Positions 24,824 to 32,353 of a stretch of 33,323 nucleotides of DNA are shown piece after piece; within the stretch, counting starts at the first letter, position 1; every line of letters begins with the position of its first letter. Origin of the DNA: Chitinispirillales bacterium (lineage in GTDB: Bacteria; Fibrobacterota; Chitinivibrionia; Chitinivibrionales; Chitinispirillaceae); assembly GCA_031283085.1 (NCBI GenBank), contig JAITCM010000041.1, positions 1 through 33,323 on the forward strand. The letters are read 5' to 3'. A program made the translations under genes and the position numbers. A model generated the notes under the pieces. The model saw nothing but the letters and a program-made list of their open reading frames with translations, was not told the DNA's origin and did no database searches.

Positions 24824-26737
24824 TTAACTGTTAATCCACCCTATTGCCTTGTCAATCCGCCTCAAAACGGCTTCTTTCCCAATGACCTCCATCATCTCAA
24901 ACAAACCCGGCCCCGCGCTTACCCCGCTGATTGCTAAACGGGTGGGATGGATTAGGGCGCTTAGTTGGATGTTGCCCGTTTCGGCGGCGCTGTGGTAGGC
25001 TGTGTCTATATTCTCTTTGGTGAAATCGTCGATATCCTCAATTATATCGCGTATCAACCCAAGGCGCTCCGCCGCTCCGGGGCCGAAATGTTTTTTCGCG
25101 GCTTTTTCCTCATAGTCAACCGGGTCAACAAAGAAGTACGACGCTGAGTCGGCCAGTTCGGTAAGGCGCCTCGACCTGACCTTCAGCAAGTCAATCACCC
25201 TCATCGCGTATTCTTTGTTGATACCGTTACCAACGCCGTTATTATCTTGTAACTTGTAACTTGTAACTTGTATCCAGCCCTTATCCCTCCACATTGCCGT
25301 AACCTCGTCAAGCAGCGTCTCCGCCGGCCTCTCCGCCAAATACTGCCCGTTCATCCACTCCAATTTTTTCTCGTCGAGCACCGCCGCTTTGGGCGACACG
25401 TGTTCTAATGAGAAGGCGGCAATTGTCTCCTCCGCGCTCATCTTTTCCCTGTCGCCGCCCGGCGCCCAGCCGAGCAACGCCAAAAAATTGAACAGCGCTT
25501 CCGGCAGGATGCCGCCGCGCTTGTAGTCCATCACCGACGCCGCGCCCTTGCGCTTGGAGAGCTTGCCGCCGTCGGGCGACAGGATTACCGGCAGGTGGGC
25601 GAAGGCCGGCGGCTCCCAGCCGAAAGCCTCGTAGAGCAGCACGTGCCGCGGCGTGGAGGCTATCCACTCGTCCCCGCGCAACACGTGCGTAATTGCCATC
25701 TCGTGGTCGTCCACCACGTTGGCTAAATGGTAGGTGGGGAACTTGTCGGCCTTTATCAACACCAAGTCGTCCAGCGCCTCGCTCCTGTACTCTATTCGCC
25801 CGCGAATCAGGTCGTCAAAAGCCACCGTCCGCCCGTCGGGAATTTTCAGGCGGACGACGTGCGGAATACCAGCTTTCAGGTTTTTGTCAATCTCCTCGGC
25901 TGACAAATCCCTGCAACGCTTGTCGTACCCCGTCGCCCCGCCGCTTTTCTCCTGCGCCGCGCGAACCTCCGCCAAACGCTCCGGCGTACAGAAGCACCGG
26001 TAGGCGTGGCCGGAGCCAATCAACTGTTCCGCCATCCTGCCGTAGATATCCAACCGCTCCGACTGGACGTACGGGCCGTACCCGCCGCCGATGACAGGCC
26101 CCTCGTCCCAGTTGAGCCCAAGCCATTTGAGGCTGTCGTATATCTCCGTAAGCGCGTCCTCAACGAAGCGCGTCCGGTCGGTATCTTCTATCCGCAATAG
26201 AAAATCCCCGCCCGTGCGGCGGGCAAACAAAAAATTAAAAAGCGCGCTACGCGCCCCGCCCACGTGCAAGTAGCCGGTAGGCGAGGGGGCAAAGCGAACG
26301 CGGACCTTCTTTTGTGTTGACATCGCTGATATTTCCTGTCTCGGTATTGATTCCGTAGGTTTTTTTGTATTGATTTTACTCTCAACCCAATCTAAACAGT
26401 CTTTAGCGATTTTTACGCTTCTTTCGTATTCCTCTTTTGTGACATCATCATATTCACCGGGATACCTGGTTTGAACGGCATAATCGGTTAACCGTATCGC
26501 GTCCTCAATATTTTCAGGGATTTCAGTAAACTTTTTTAGTTCTTTTAGCAATAGCTCAATATTATGCGTAAACTCTGGGTCTACGCCGTAATATATTAAG
26601 AACCCCTTCAACGCTTTCTCGACGGCTTGCTGAGATTGGTAACACAAATCTTCATAATAGATATAGTGAACGATTTTTGCCTGCGCCAACTCAAGGCTAC
26701 TCTTTGCGCGTTCAATCCATTCTTCATAGCGAGTCAT
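24824..26737 (-). CDS. gltX: HEPN domain fused in frame to glutamyl-tRNA synthetase
   Basis: Residues 1-122 form a complete HEPN domain (YEEWIERAKSSLELAQA, CYQSQQAVEKALKGFL, DPEFTHNIELLLKEL, TDYAVQTRYPGEYDDVTKEEY). This is the type normally encoded as a separate protein beside an MNT nucleotidyltransferase. A 16-residue linker (NTKKPTESIPRQEISA) leads without a stop into M139 and a full GluRS: FAPSPTGYLHVGG (HIGH at 158-161), LLRIEDTDRTR, and KLSKRKGAAS (K392-K397). The C-terminal anticodon-binding domain carries an insert (VTSYKLQDNNGVGNGIN) from a 7-nt repeat. No R-x4-6-H RNase motif is evident in the HEPN part. AGGAAA with 8-nt spacing precedes M139 (ATG at 26323), so free GluRS (26323-24824, 499 residues) may also be made. 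The 5' end overlaps the MNT gene by 14 nt. Confidence 0.9.
   Translation of the reverse strand: MTRYEEWIERAKSSLELAQAKIVHYIYYEDLCYQSQQAVEKALKGFLIYYGVDPEFTHNIELLLKELKKFTEIPENIEDAIRLTDYAVQTRYPGEYDDVTKEEYERSVKIAKDCLDWVESKINTKKPTESIPRQEISAMSTQKKVRVRFAPSPTGYLHVGGARSALFNFLFARRTGGDFLLRIEDTDRTRFVEDALTEIYDSLKWLGLNWDEGPVIGGGYGPYVQSERLDIYGRMAEQLIGSGHAYRCFCTPERLAEVRAAQEKSGGATGYDKRCRDLSAEEIDKNLKAGIPHVVRLKIPDGRTVAFDDLIRGRIEYRSEALDDLVLIKADKFPTYHLANVVDDHEMAITHVLRGDEWIASTPRHVLLYEAFGWEPPAFAHLPVILSPDGGKLSKRKGAASVMDYKRGGILPEALFNFLALLGWAPGGDREKMSAEETIAAFSLEHVSPKAAVLDEKKLEWMNGQYLAERPAETLLDEVTAMWRDKGWIQVTSYKLQDNNGVGNGINKEYAMRVIDLLKVRSRRLTELADSASYFFVDPVDYEEKAAKKHFGPGAAERLGLIRDIIEDIDDFTKENIDTAYHSAAETGNIQLSALIHPTRLAISGVSAGPGLFEMMEVIGKEAVLRRIDKAIGWINS
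25246..25272 (+). repeat. 7-nt tandem repeat inside gltX
   Basis: The plus strand reads CTTGTAA three times in full and then CTTGTA (27 nt). In the coding strand it encodes part of the insert VTSYKLQ in GluRS. Seven is not a multiple of three, so the loss or gain of one unit would shift the frame about 140 residues before the end of GluRS. Confidence 0.9.
26321..26337 (-). promoter_or_regulatory. Internal Shine-Dalgarno and start codon for GluRS alone
   Basis: On the minus strand, AGGAAA (26332-26337 in plus coordinates) lies 8 nt before the ATG at 26321-26323, which encodes M139 of the fusion and begins STQKKVRVRFAPSPTG, a normal GluRS N-terminus. The preceding linker DNA is AT-rich like intergenic sequence. 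This supports independent initiation of GluRS within the longer frame. Confidence 0.65.
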
Positions 26738-27104
26738 ATATTATCTTGCCCTCTCTCTTTATCGTTCTGTAGATGTATCCTATTTCATTGCTCAAAACGA
26801 TATACCTGTTGTAATCCACTGTAAGCAAGTCAACCGGAACTCCAATATTATTTTTAAAAAAAGCTTTATAAATCGAACTGCTTATTTCACGCCCGTTCTT
26901 CAAATCTCTTTTTATAATAAGCAAATCAATATCGCTTTCGGCGGTGTTATCGCCGCGTGCGTATGAACCGAAAAGTACAATCTGATTCGGCGATGCCAAC
27001 GAGACGATTATGGAGATTATCTTATCCATATAATATACACCGGCGCCCGCGATATCGGCAGGACGCCCCGTCTCTTCATTTTTGTACTTTTTTATGACGG
27101 CCAT
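26724..27104 (-). CDS. MNT-type nucleotidyltransferase (MntA-like antitoxin partner of HEPN)
   Basis: 126 residues. The minimal nucleotidyltransferase core is LFGSYARGDNTAESDIDLLII with G46, S47, D58 and D60 (GS-x10-DxD), and VPVDLLTVD supplies the third acidic residue. In HEPN/MNT modules such proteins act as antitoxins, in a characterised case by AMPylating the HEPN toxin. About 25 residues precede the core helix; an in-frame ATG at 27029 lacks a ribosome binding site, whereas GGGGG lies before 27104. It follows the HD-GYP gene by 9 nt and overlaps the HEPN-GluRS start by 14 nt. Confidence 0.85.
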   Translation of the reverse strand: MAVIKKYKNEETGRPADIAGAGVYYMDKIISIIVSLASPNQIVLFGSYARGDNTAESDIDLLIIKRDLKNGREISSSIYKAFFKNNIGVPVDLLTVDYNRYIVLSNEIGYIYRTIKREGKIIYDSL

Positions 27105-27113
27105 ATTATCCCC

Positions 27114-28265
27114 CTAAAGACTCCTGCTCCCCAGCGCCGACGCGATTGCGCCGAATTCGTCCGATATGCTCAAAAACATATCGGTCAGGATAGGGTCAAA
27201 GTGCGTCTCCCGGCCCTCCCGGATTATCTTTACCGCCTCCTCGTGTGAGAACGCTCTCTTGTACGGCCTGTCGGAGACCAGAGCGTCGTAGACGTCGGCG
27301 ATTGCCATCAGGCGGCCCAGTATCGGTATATCCTCGCCTTTCAGACCCTTAGGGTAGCCGCTGCCGTCCCACTTTTCGTGGTGGGTCAGGGCAAAAGTTT
27401 TCGCGTAAGTTAAGAATGTGTGCTCGCTCGTGCTCTCCATTATCTTGTCTATGACCTCGCCGCCGAAGGTCGTGTGCTTCTTGACCTCCTCAAACTCTTC
27501 GGGTGTGAGCCTGCCGGGTTTGTTGAGGATACTGTCTTTTACCGCTATCTTCCCGACGTCGTGCAATTGCGCCGACATCAGCACCAGGTTTAGGTCCCAT
27601 TCGGCCACCTCGTCCCTGTATATGCCCCGCGTTTTCATGGCTTCGAGCAATGTTCCGAGGTAGCTCTGCGTTCTCTCAATGTGGCCGCCGGTGATGTCGT
27701 CGCGGCTCTCCACGAGCTCCGCCATAGACCTTAGCAGGGCGCCCTGCAATTCTAAGATGGTCTTGACCTTGACGTCGACCATCTCCTGCAGCTTGGCGTT
27801 GAAGTTTATAAGTTCGTGCTTTTGCTGCTCCAGCTCGTGATGCTGCGCCTTCAGTTCCTGGTTCTGTGATTCAAGCTGGTGCTTCTGCGACTCTACCGTC
27901 AGGTGCATCTCTATGCGCTTTAGCAACAACGGGGCGGAGAACGGCTTGATGATGTAGTCTACGGCGCCGAGCGTTATCCCCCTAAGCTCGCTCTCGCTGT
28001 TGCTGTGGGCTGTAAGGAAGATGACCGGAACATCGGTCGTCCGAGAGTTGCTTTTCAGCGCCTTTATAGTCTCGTACCCGTCGGTATCGGGCATATCGAT
28101 GTCCAACAGTATCAGGTCAGGAATGCTCTTTTCGAGTATCTTCAGCAGCTGCGCCCCGGAGTTTACGGTGAGGGCGTTGTAGCGTTCCTTCAACGCGACC
28201 TTGGCGACCGCGAGGCTTGTCAGGTCGTCGTCGACCACAAAGACGGTTTTGCGGGTATCTGCCAT
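27114..28265 (-). CDS. Response regulator with HD-GYP output domain (RpfG-like)
   Basis: The receiver domain (residues about 6-120) has acidic D12/D13, phospho-acceptor D55 (LLDIDMP), FLTAHSN and the lysine in IIKPFS. A Gln/His/Glu-rich coiled coil (about 128-165) leads to an HD-GYP phosphodiesterase domain: HDVGKIAVKDSILNKPG, HHEKWDGSGYPKGLKGEDIP and IADVYDALVSDRPYK. HD-GYP domains usually hydrolyse cyclic di-GMP. I place the start at ATG 28265 behind GAGAGAGG; a GTG at 28280 is possible. At 383 residues it is typical. No histidine kinase is adjacent. It is the first gene of the run that continues into MNT and HEPN-GluRS, 9 nt away. Confidence 0.92.
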   Translation of the reverse strand: MADTRKTVFVVDDDLTSLAVAKVALKERYNALTVNSGAQLLKILEKSIPDLILLDIDMPDTDGYETIKALKSNSRTTDVPVIFLTAHSNSESELRGITLGAVDYIIKPFSAPLLLKRIEMHLTVESQKHQLESQNQELKAQHHELEQQKHELINFNAKLQEMVDVKVKTILELQGALLRSMAELVESRDDITGGHIERTQSYLGTLLEAMKTRGIYRDEVAEWDLNLVLMSAQLHDVGKIAVKDSILNKPGRLTPEEFEEVKKHTTFGGEVIDKIMESTSEHTFLTYAKTFALTHHEKWDGSGYPKGLKGEDIPILGRLMAIADVYDALVSDRPYKRAFSHEEAVKIIREGRETHFDPILTDMFLSISDEFGAIASALGSRSL

Positions 28266-28531
28266 AATGCCTCTCTCCACGCGGCAAACTTACCGAACGG
28301 CGCCCGCCGGATTGCGGTAACAATCGCTCCGCCTGCCGGCCATTGTGTCCGCCGTCGTTACCTAAATATAATGTATGCGCGCAAATATCGGCAAAAAAAT
28401 CGCCGGTTATCCGTCCGCAACCCATACCGGTCACCGATGATTGCGGCGGTAACGTCTTCGTTAAAGCCCCCTCCGTAGCTCCGGCCCCCCGGCAAAGCGC
28501 CGCCGTCGGCGGGCACGGGCGCGGCGTCGGG

Positions 28532-28627
28532 GAAGAAAACAATCCTGAAATTAAAATGGACGGGGATAAGGCGCTGACGGCGAATTTTACCAGGGAGCCG
28601 GCGGCTATCGTACAAAAGGTACTGTAG
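28532..28627 (+). pseudogene. Remnant of an InlB-type repeat domain
   Basis: In frame, EENNPEIKMDGDKALTANF matches the C-terminal half of divergent InlB B-repeats (NP-I-MDGDK-L-TANF), and the frame closes at TAG 28625-28627. The preceding part of the domain (GY-FTGWSG-) is not recognisable. It is similar to the repeat in FISUMP protein B (NPGEITVNGNMAVGANF). It is probably debris of a lost FISUMP- or adhesin-type gene. The remaining bases from 28266 to 28531 hold no supported gene. Confidence 0.45.
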
Positions 28628-28641
28628 CGTTGATATTGGAG

Positions 28642-28914
28642 CTATTGAAAAACTGAACTGCCTAACCCATCGCTCAACAGCCGGTCGGCGACATTGTATT
28701 TGCGGATTTCGTCGTACACCGGGTTGGTTTCCCGGTCTGCCGAGAGCAGGTATTTTGGAGTTCGCATGGCTCCGTTGTACAAAAAATCCACCAAAAGCTC
28801 GTCTTTTGAGGGGATTTGGCGGCTAAAACCCGGCAAATCCGCAAAAGTTCCGTTTTTTGAAGACTTTTGCGGATTTGCGGCGGATAGTGAAAAAAATTCA
28901 AAAAAATTTGACAT
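28642..28914 (-). CDS. Doubtful small ORF, possibly a gene fragment
   Basis: A 90-codon frame. Its C-terminal half reads protein-like (LVDFLYNGAMRTPKYLLS, then NPVYDEIRKYNVADRLL), while the N-terminal half lies over an inverted repeat and AT-rich promoter DNA. There is no good ribosome binding site. I do not recognise the family. It may be the tail of a broken gene; a start at 28767 would leave only 41 residues. Confidence 0.25.
   Translation of the reverse strand: MSNFFEFFSLSAANPQKSSKNGTFADLPGFSRQIPSKDELLVDFLYNGAMRTPKYLLSADRETNPVYDEIRKYNVADRLLSDGLGSSVFQ
28833..28878. repeat. Strong perfect inverted repeat (16-bp stem)
   Basis: GCAAATCCGCAAAAGT (28833-28848) is exactly complementary to 28863-28878, with a 14-nt loop. 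The stem is followed on the plus side by AT-rich DNA and a promoter 30 nt later. It has no long T-run next to the stem on either strand. It could be a protein-binding palindrome, a transcript-end structure or a mobile-element end. Confidence 0.75.
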
Positions 28915-28937
28915 CCAAAATTTCAGTATATTATATT
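28908..28937 (+). promoter_or_regulatory. Consensus-like sigma70 promoter
   Basis: TTGACA at 28908-28913 is an exact -35 consensus. It is followed after 18 nt by TATATT at 28932-28937; an overlapping TATATT is at 28927-28932. This is the best promoter in the window and reads toward the small membrane ORF and the large FISUMP gene. The predicted leader to the GTG at 29044 is about 100 nt and contains a 7-bp GC-rich hairpin (CGGAGCC / GGGTTCCG). Confidence 0.65.
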
Positions 28938-29043
28938 AAGTCAGGTAATATGCACGATAGGCTGTCTATGGCGGAGCCGGGCCGGATTACGGGTTCCGTA
29001 GGGGTCTGCGGCGACAATTTTTTGAGAGAGGTGGGCAGATACG

Positions 29044-29346
<303 letters not shown>

Positions 29347-29375
29347 ATCAACGAAAACACATTGGGGAGACATTT

Positions 29376-29424
29376 TTGACTCCACCGCGACGACACGCTC
29401 TAAACGCGCTAAAAACCGCGTTTA
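29376..29424 (+). promoter_or_regulatory. Possible promoter overlapping an inverted repeat upstream of the large FISUMP gene
   Basis: TTGACT (29376-29381), 17 nt, TCTAAA (29399-29404). A perfect 8-bp inverted repeat (TAAACGCG, 8-nt loop, CGCGTTTA; 29401-29424) covers the -10 edge and the expected start point, as an operator would. The -10 is weak compared with the TATATT boxes elsewhere, so this is tentative. Confidence 0.3.
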
Positions 29425-29498
29425 TGGGCTTATAAGTTTTTCCGCATTGGCGAAACCAATTCCCATAACACGTAATAATAATGAAAGGAGTTTGCAGT

Positions 29499-32306
29499 AT
29501 GCTGTTATTTACACAACAAGGCCGGACGTTACTACTGGCGGCAGTGTTAGCGGTTTGGGCGCAGACAGTGTGGGCGCAAAATTTGCCTAAGCTCGCCGTT
29601 TACGCATCGGGCGCGGAAACTTCTGCCATCAACAACGCGACGGCTACCGGCCTGATTATCGCGTTAGCCAACCGCCCAGGGCGCTATCAGGTTGCGAAGA
29701 ATTATCAAGAAATTTTTGAATACGCGCTAAAAGAACAAAAAAGCGGCGCGGCACCCATGAATACTGAACAAATCAAGAAGCTGGGAAATCGGTTCGGCGT
29801 ACGCTATATTTGCGTAGCGGAAATCATTCCAATTTTCGGCGAAAACCAAATATCGGCGCGCATTGCCGATGTGGAAACCGGAAAGAGCGAGGCAATTGGC
29901 ACGGTGGACAGCCCGCTAAAATCACAGACGGATATCGTAAACGTTTCCGAACAGATTGTCGCAAAGATGTTCAATAACGCGCCGGCACCCGTGTACGCGC
30001 CAACGCCGATACCGGCATCAACGCCGGCGCCGGTATACGCGCCGACTTCAATGCTCCCCGCCGTTACGAACGCTCCGCCCGGCACTAACGCCGCGCCCGT
30101 GCGGACGCGGCAACAATACTGGACAGGCAACGGCGGCAAAGGAATCCGCCTCATAGTGCTTGAACCCACCGGCAAAGGGCTTGCCGCCGACGAGCAATGG
30201 ATGCTCTCTTTGGTGCAGGGCACCATTACAGCTGACTTCAACAAGTATTCGGCAATGGACGTTATCGACAGGATGAACGTTGAAAAAGTTATGGCGGAGT
30301 GGAAGGAATCTATGTCAGGCAATTATTCCGAGGTAAATCTCGTTAAAATCGGTAACCTTACAAGCGCCAGCCATATTCTAAGCGGTTCCATAAGCAAAAC
30401 GGCGAGCGCTTTTATGCTTGAGCTTTCCGTAACGGACGTGGCGAGCGGCTTGCGCAAGGCATCATATTCCCCCACTCCCATATCCGCAATGGCGCTGGAG
30501 AATCTTTCGGCTATCAAGGCGGCTTCCGCCGATTTGCTTCGGCAGTTGGGCGTGGAGTTGACAGGCGCCGGACAGAGAGAGTTGAAGCAGGTAGCAAACA
30601 TGGCGCAGATACAGGCCCAAACAATGCTTTCCCACGGCATAGCGGCGCAGAGGCAGGGGACGGAGGTCGCGGCACTCAGCTACTTCTTTCAGGCGGCGGC
30701 ATTTGACTCATCGCTCATTGAGGCGTCAAAACGGTCTTCGGTGATGGCCGCCAATATTTCAAGCGGGAATATCGGCGCGGACGCGCGCAACGCCATTGTA
30801 TGGCGTAAAAATTGGGTGGCGCGCCTTACGGAAACGGAAGTGACTTTTCAAACGCTAATCAATGCCGCCACGCCATATACGCTGTTTTACGCCACCGACA
30901 TCAAAACGGGCAGCATCAACTATAAGAAGGAAGCGATTGACCTCAGCATATCCATAAACCTGAGCGCCGACGTTTCATGGTTCAACGCGATGAATCGGGC
31001 GCTTAAAGCGGCCGACGCGGTATTGAATGGCCTGAACGCCACGAAGATGAAAGGCGATTGGGGGCTTTCGTATTGGCCGCGGAATGGCGTATCCAACACG
31101 AATCCTTTTGCGTCATTGCAGAGTTACGATATAACGGTGGTGTTTGAATTGGTAAATGAACAGGGACGGGTAATCGGTAGCCAAATTGTCAGGCTAAATC
31201 CAAGGTTTGGAATCGGTAATATAAAAGGCTCCGGGTTCGTTATCAGGTTTACCGAGAATGCTCTGGATACCGTAAACTTCAACGGCGTCAGGGCGGACGA
31301 CATCAGTAATAACCTAACTATCCGTGTCGCCTCGGTAAACGGGGAACCGCCTCAAAACACGCGGTTTGCGGTACGCGCGGTGTCCGCCCAAAAATGGCAG
31401 CAGAATATCTTTTTGCGGATAGAGAACGGTGTTGTATTGGGATTTAACGGGTCGCATCCCCCCCTCCTATACCTTGTTATCCCGGATAAAGCGTGGGGCA
31501 ATCCGGTTACCGCTATCGGGGATGGGGCGTTTGCGAATAGCGGGCTTACCGGCATAACAATTCCAAACAGCGTTACTTCCATTGGCAGCCGGGCGTTTGC
31601 GAATAACTCAATCGGCAGCGTAACCATTCCCAACAGTGTTACTTTCATTGGGGATAACGCGTTTGCGTATAGTCAACTGACGAAATTAACGATTCTTAAT
31701 AGCCGTTATACTTCCATTGGGAACGGCGCGTTTTCGGGGTGCAACTTCGCGATAAAGATTCCCGGTAGCGATACGATACTTGATACACGAGACGACCAAA
31801 GATACCGCACGGTAAAAATAGGGAATAAAACATGGATGGCCAAGAACTTAAATTACAAAACCGGCAACAGTCGGTGTTACGATGACCAGGAATCCAACTG
31901 CGATAAATACGGGAGGTTGTATGACTGGTATACGGCAGTAACGGTTTGCGCGCCGGGATGGCATCTGCCCTCAGGGCAGGAATGGAATGGCTTGGTTTAC
32001 GCGGTCGGCGGCAAAAAAACAGCGGGTAAAAAACTGAAATCGACGCATGGTTGGGAGCGTAAGAATAAGAAGAAGAGCGGTGATGGAACGGATGATTACG
32101 GCTTCTCGGCTCTGCCGGGCGGCCGCCACGGCGGTGGAGAGCCCAACCGCTACTACAATGCCGGCCGTTACGGCTATTGGTGGATGACTAACTCGAAGGA
32201 TAACTTTTCGGCCTACAACCTGCTAAGCATACACTATAATAACGAGAACGTATCTTGGGACCAAGGCGAGCTTGACGGACGTTCGGTTCGTTGCGTTGAG
32301 GACTGA
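29499..32306 (+). CDS. Large secreted FISUMP protein with CsgG-like domains and BspA-type leucine-rich repeats
   Basis: ATG 29499 behind AAAGGAG; an in-frame ATG six codons earlier would overlap that site. The product is about 935 residues. A signal peptide ([17 protein letters not shown]) is followed by two regions of CsgG/TolB-like character ([16 protein letters not shown] to VRYICVAEI; then [19 protein letters not shown] to [10 protein letters not shown]). An Ala-rich helical region and a beta-rich middle come next. Four BspA-type LRR_5 units ([30 protein letters not shown]) precede the C-terminal FISUMP domain ([65 protein letters not shown]). It is probably surface-exposed or periplasmic; LRR_5 modules suggest adhesion, but no function is shown. 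Confidence 0.9.
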   Translation: MLLFTQQGRTLLLAAVLAVWAQTVWAQNLPKLAVYASGAETSAINNATATGLIIALANRPGRYQVAKNYQEIFEYALKEQKSGAAPMNTEQIKKLGNRFGVRYICVAEIIPIFGENQISARIADVETGKSEAIGTVDSPLKSQTDIVNVSEQIVAKMFNNAPAPVYAPTPIPASTPAPVYAPTSMLPAVTNAPPGTNAAPVRTRQQYWTGNGGKGIRLIVLEPTGKGLAADEQWMLSLVQGTITADFNKYSAMDVIDRMNVEKVMAEWKESMSGNYSEVNLVKIGNLTSASHILSGSISKTASAFMLELSVTDVASGLRKASYSPTPISAMALENLSAIKAASADLLRQLGVELTGAGQRELKQVANMAQIQAQTMLSHGIAAQRQGTEVAALSYFFQAAAFDSSLIEASKRSSVMAANISSGNIGADARNAIVWRKNWVARLTETEVTFQTLINAATPYTLFYATDIKTGSINYKKEAIDLSISINLSADVSWFNAMNRALKAADAVLNGLNATKMKGDWGLSYWPRNGVSNTNPFASLQSYDITVVFELVNEQGRVIGSQIVRLNPRFGIGNIKGSGFVIRFTENALDTVNFNGVRADDISNNLTIRVASVNGEPPQNTRFAVRAVSAQKWQQNIFLRIENGVVLGFNGSHPPLLYLVIPDKAWGNPVTAIGDGAFANSGLTGITIPNSVTSIGSRAFANNSIGSVTIPNSVTFIGDNAFAYSQLTKLTILNSRYTSIGNGAFSGCNFAIKIPGSDTILDTRDDQRYRTVKIGNKTWMAKNLNYKTGNSRCYDDQESNCDKYGRLYDWYTAVTVCAPGWHLPSGQEWNGLVYAVGGKKTAGKKLKSTHGWERKNKKKSGDGTDDYGFSALPGGRHGGGEPNRYYNAGRYGYWWMTNSKDNFSAYNLLSIHYNNENVSWDQGELDGRSVRCVED

Positions 32307-32313
32307 ATAGAAA

Positions 32314-32336
32314 GGGGTGGCTCACAAGGCCGCCCC
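32314..32336 (+). terminator. Weak terminator-like hairpin after the large FISUMP gene
   Basis: GGGGTGGC pairs with GCCGCCCC (one G-T wobble) around a short loop, 8 nt after the stop codon. No T-run follows. It could serve both convergent genes as a 3'-end structure. Confidence 0.35.
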
Positions 32337-32353
32337 GTCGCCCGCGGGAATTT

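Noticed and set aside
28944-29043. Leader downstream of the consensus promoter, considered as a riboswitch
   Set aside because: Only one 7-bp hairpin is visible and no known aptamer core (for example cyclic-di-GMP type) can be recognised.
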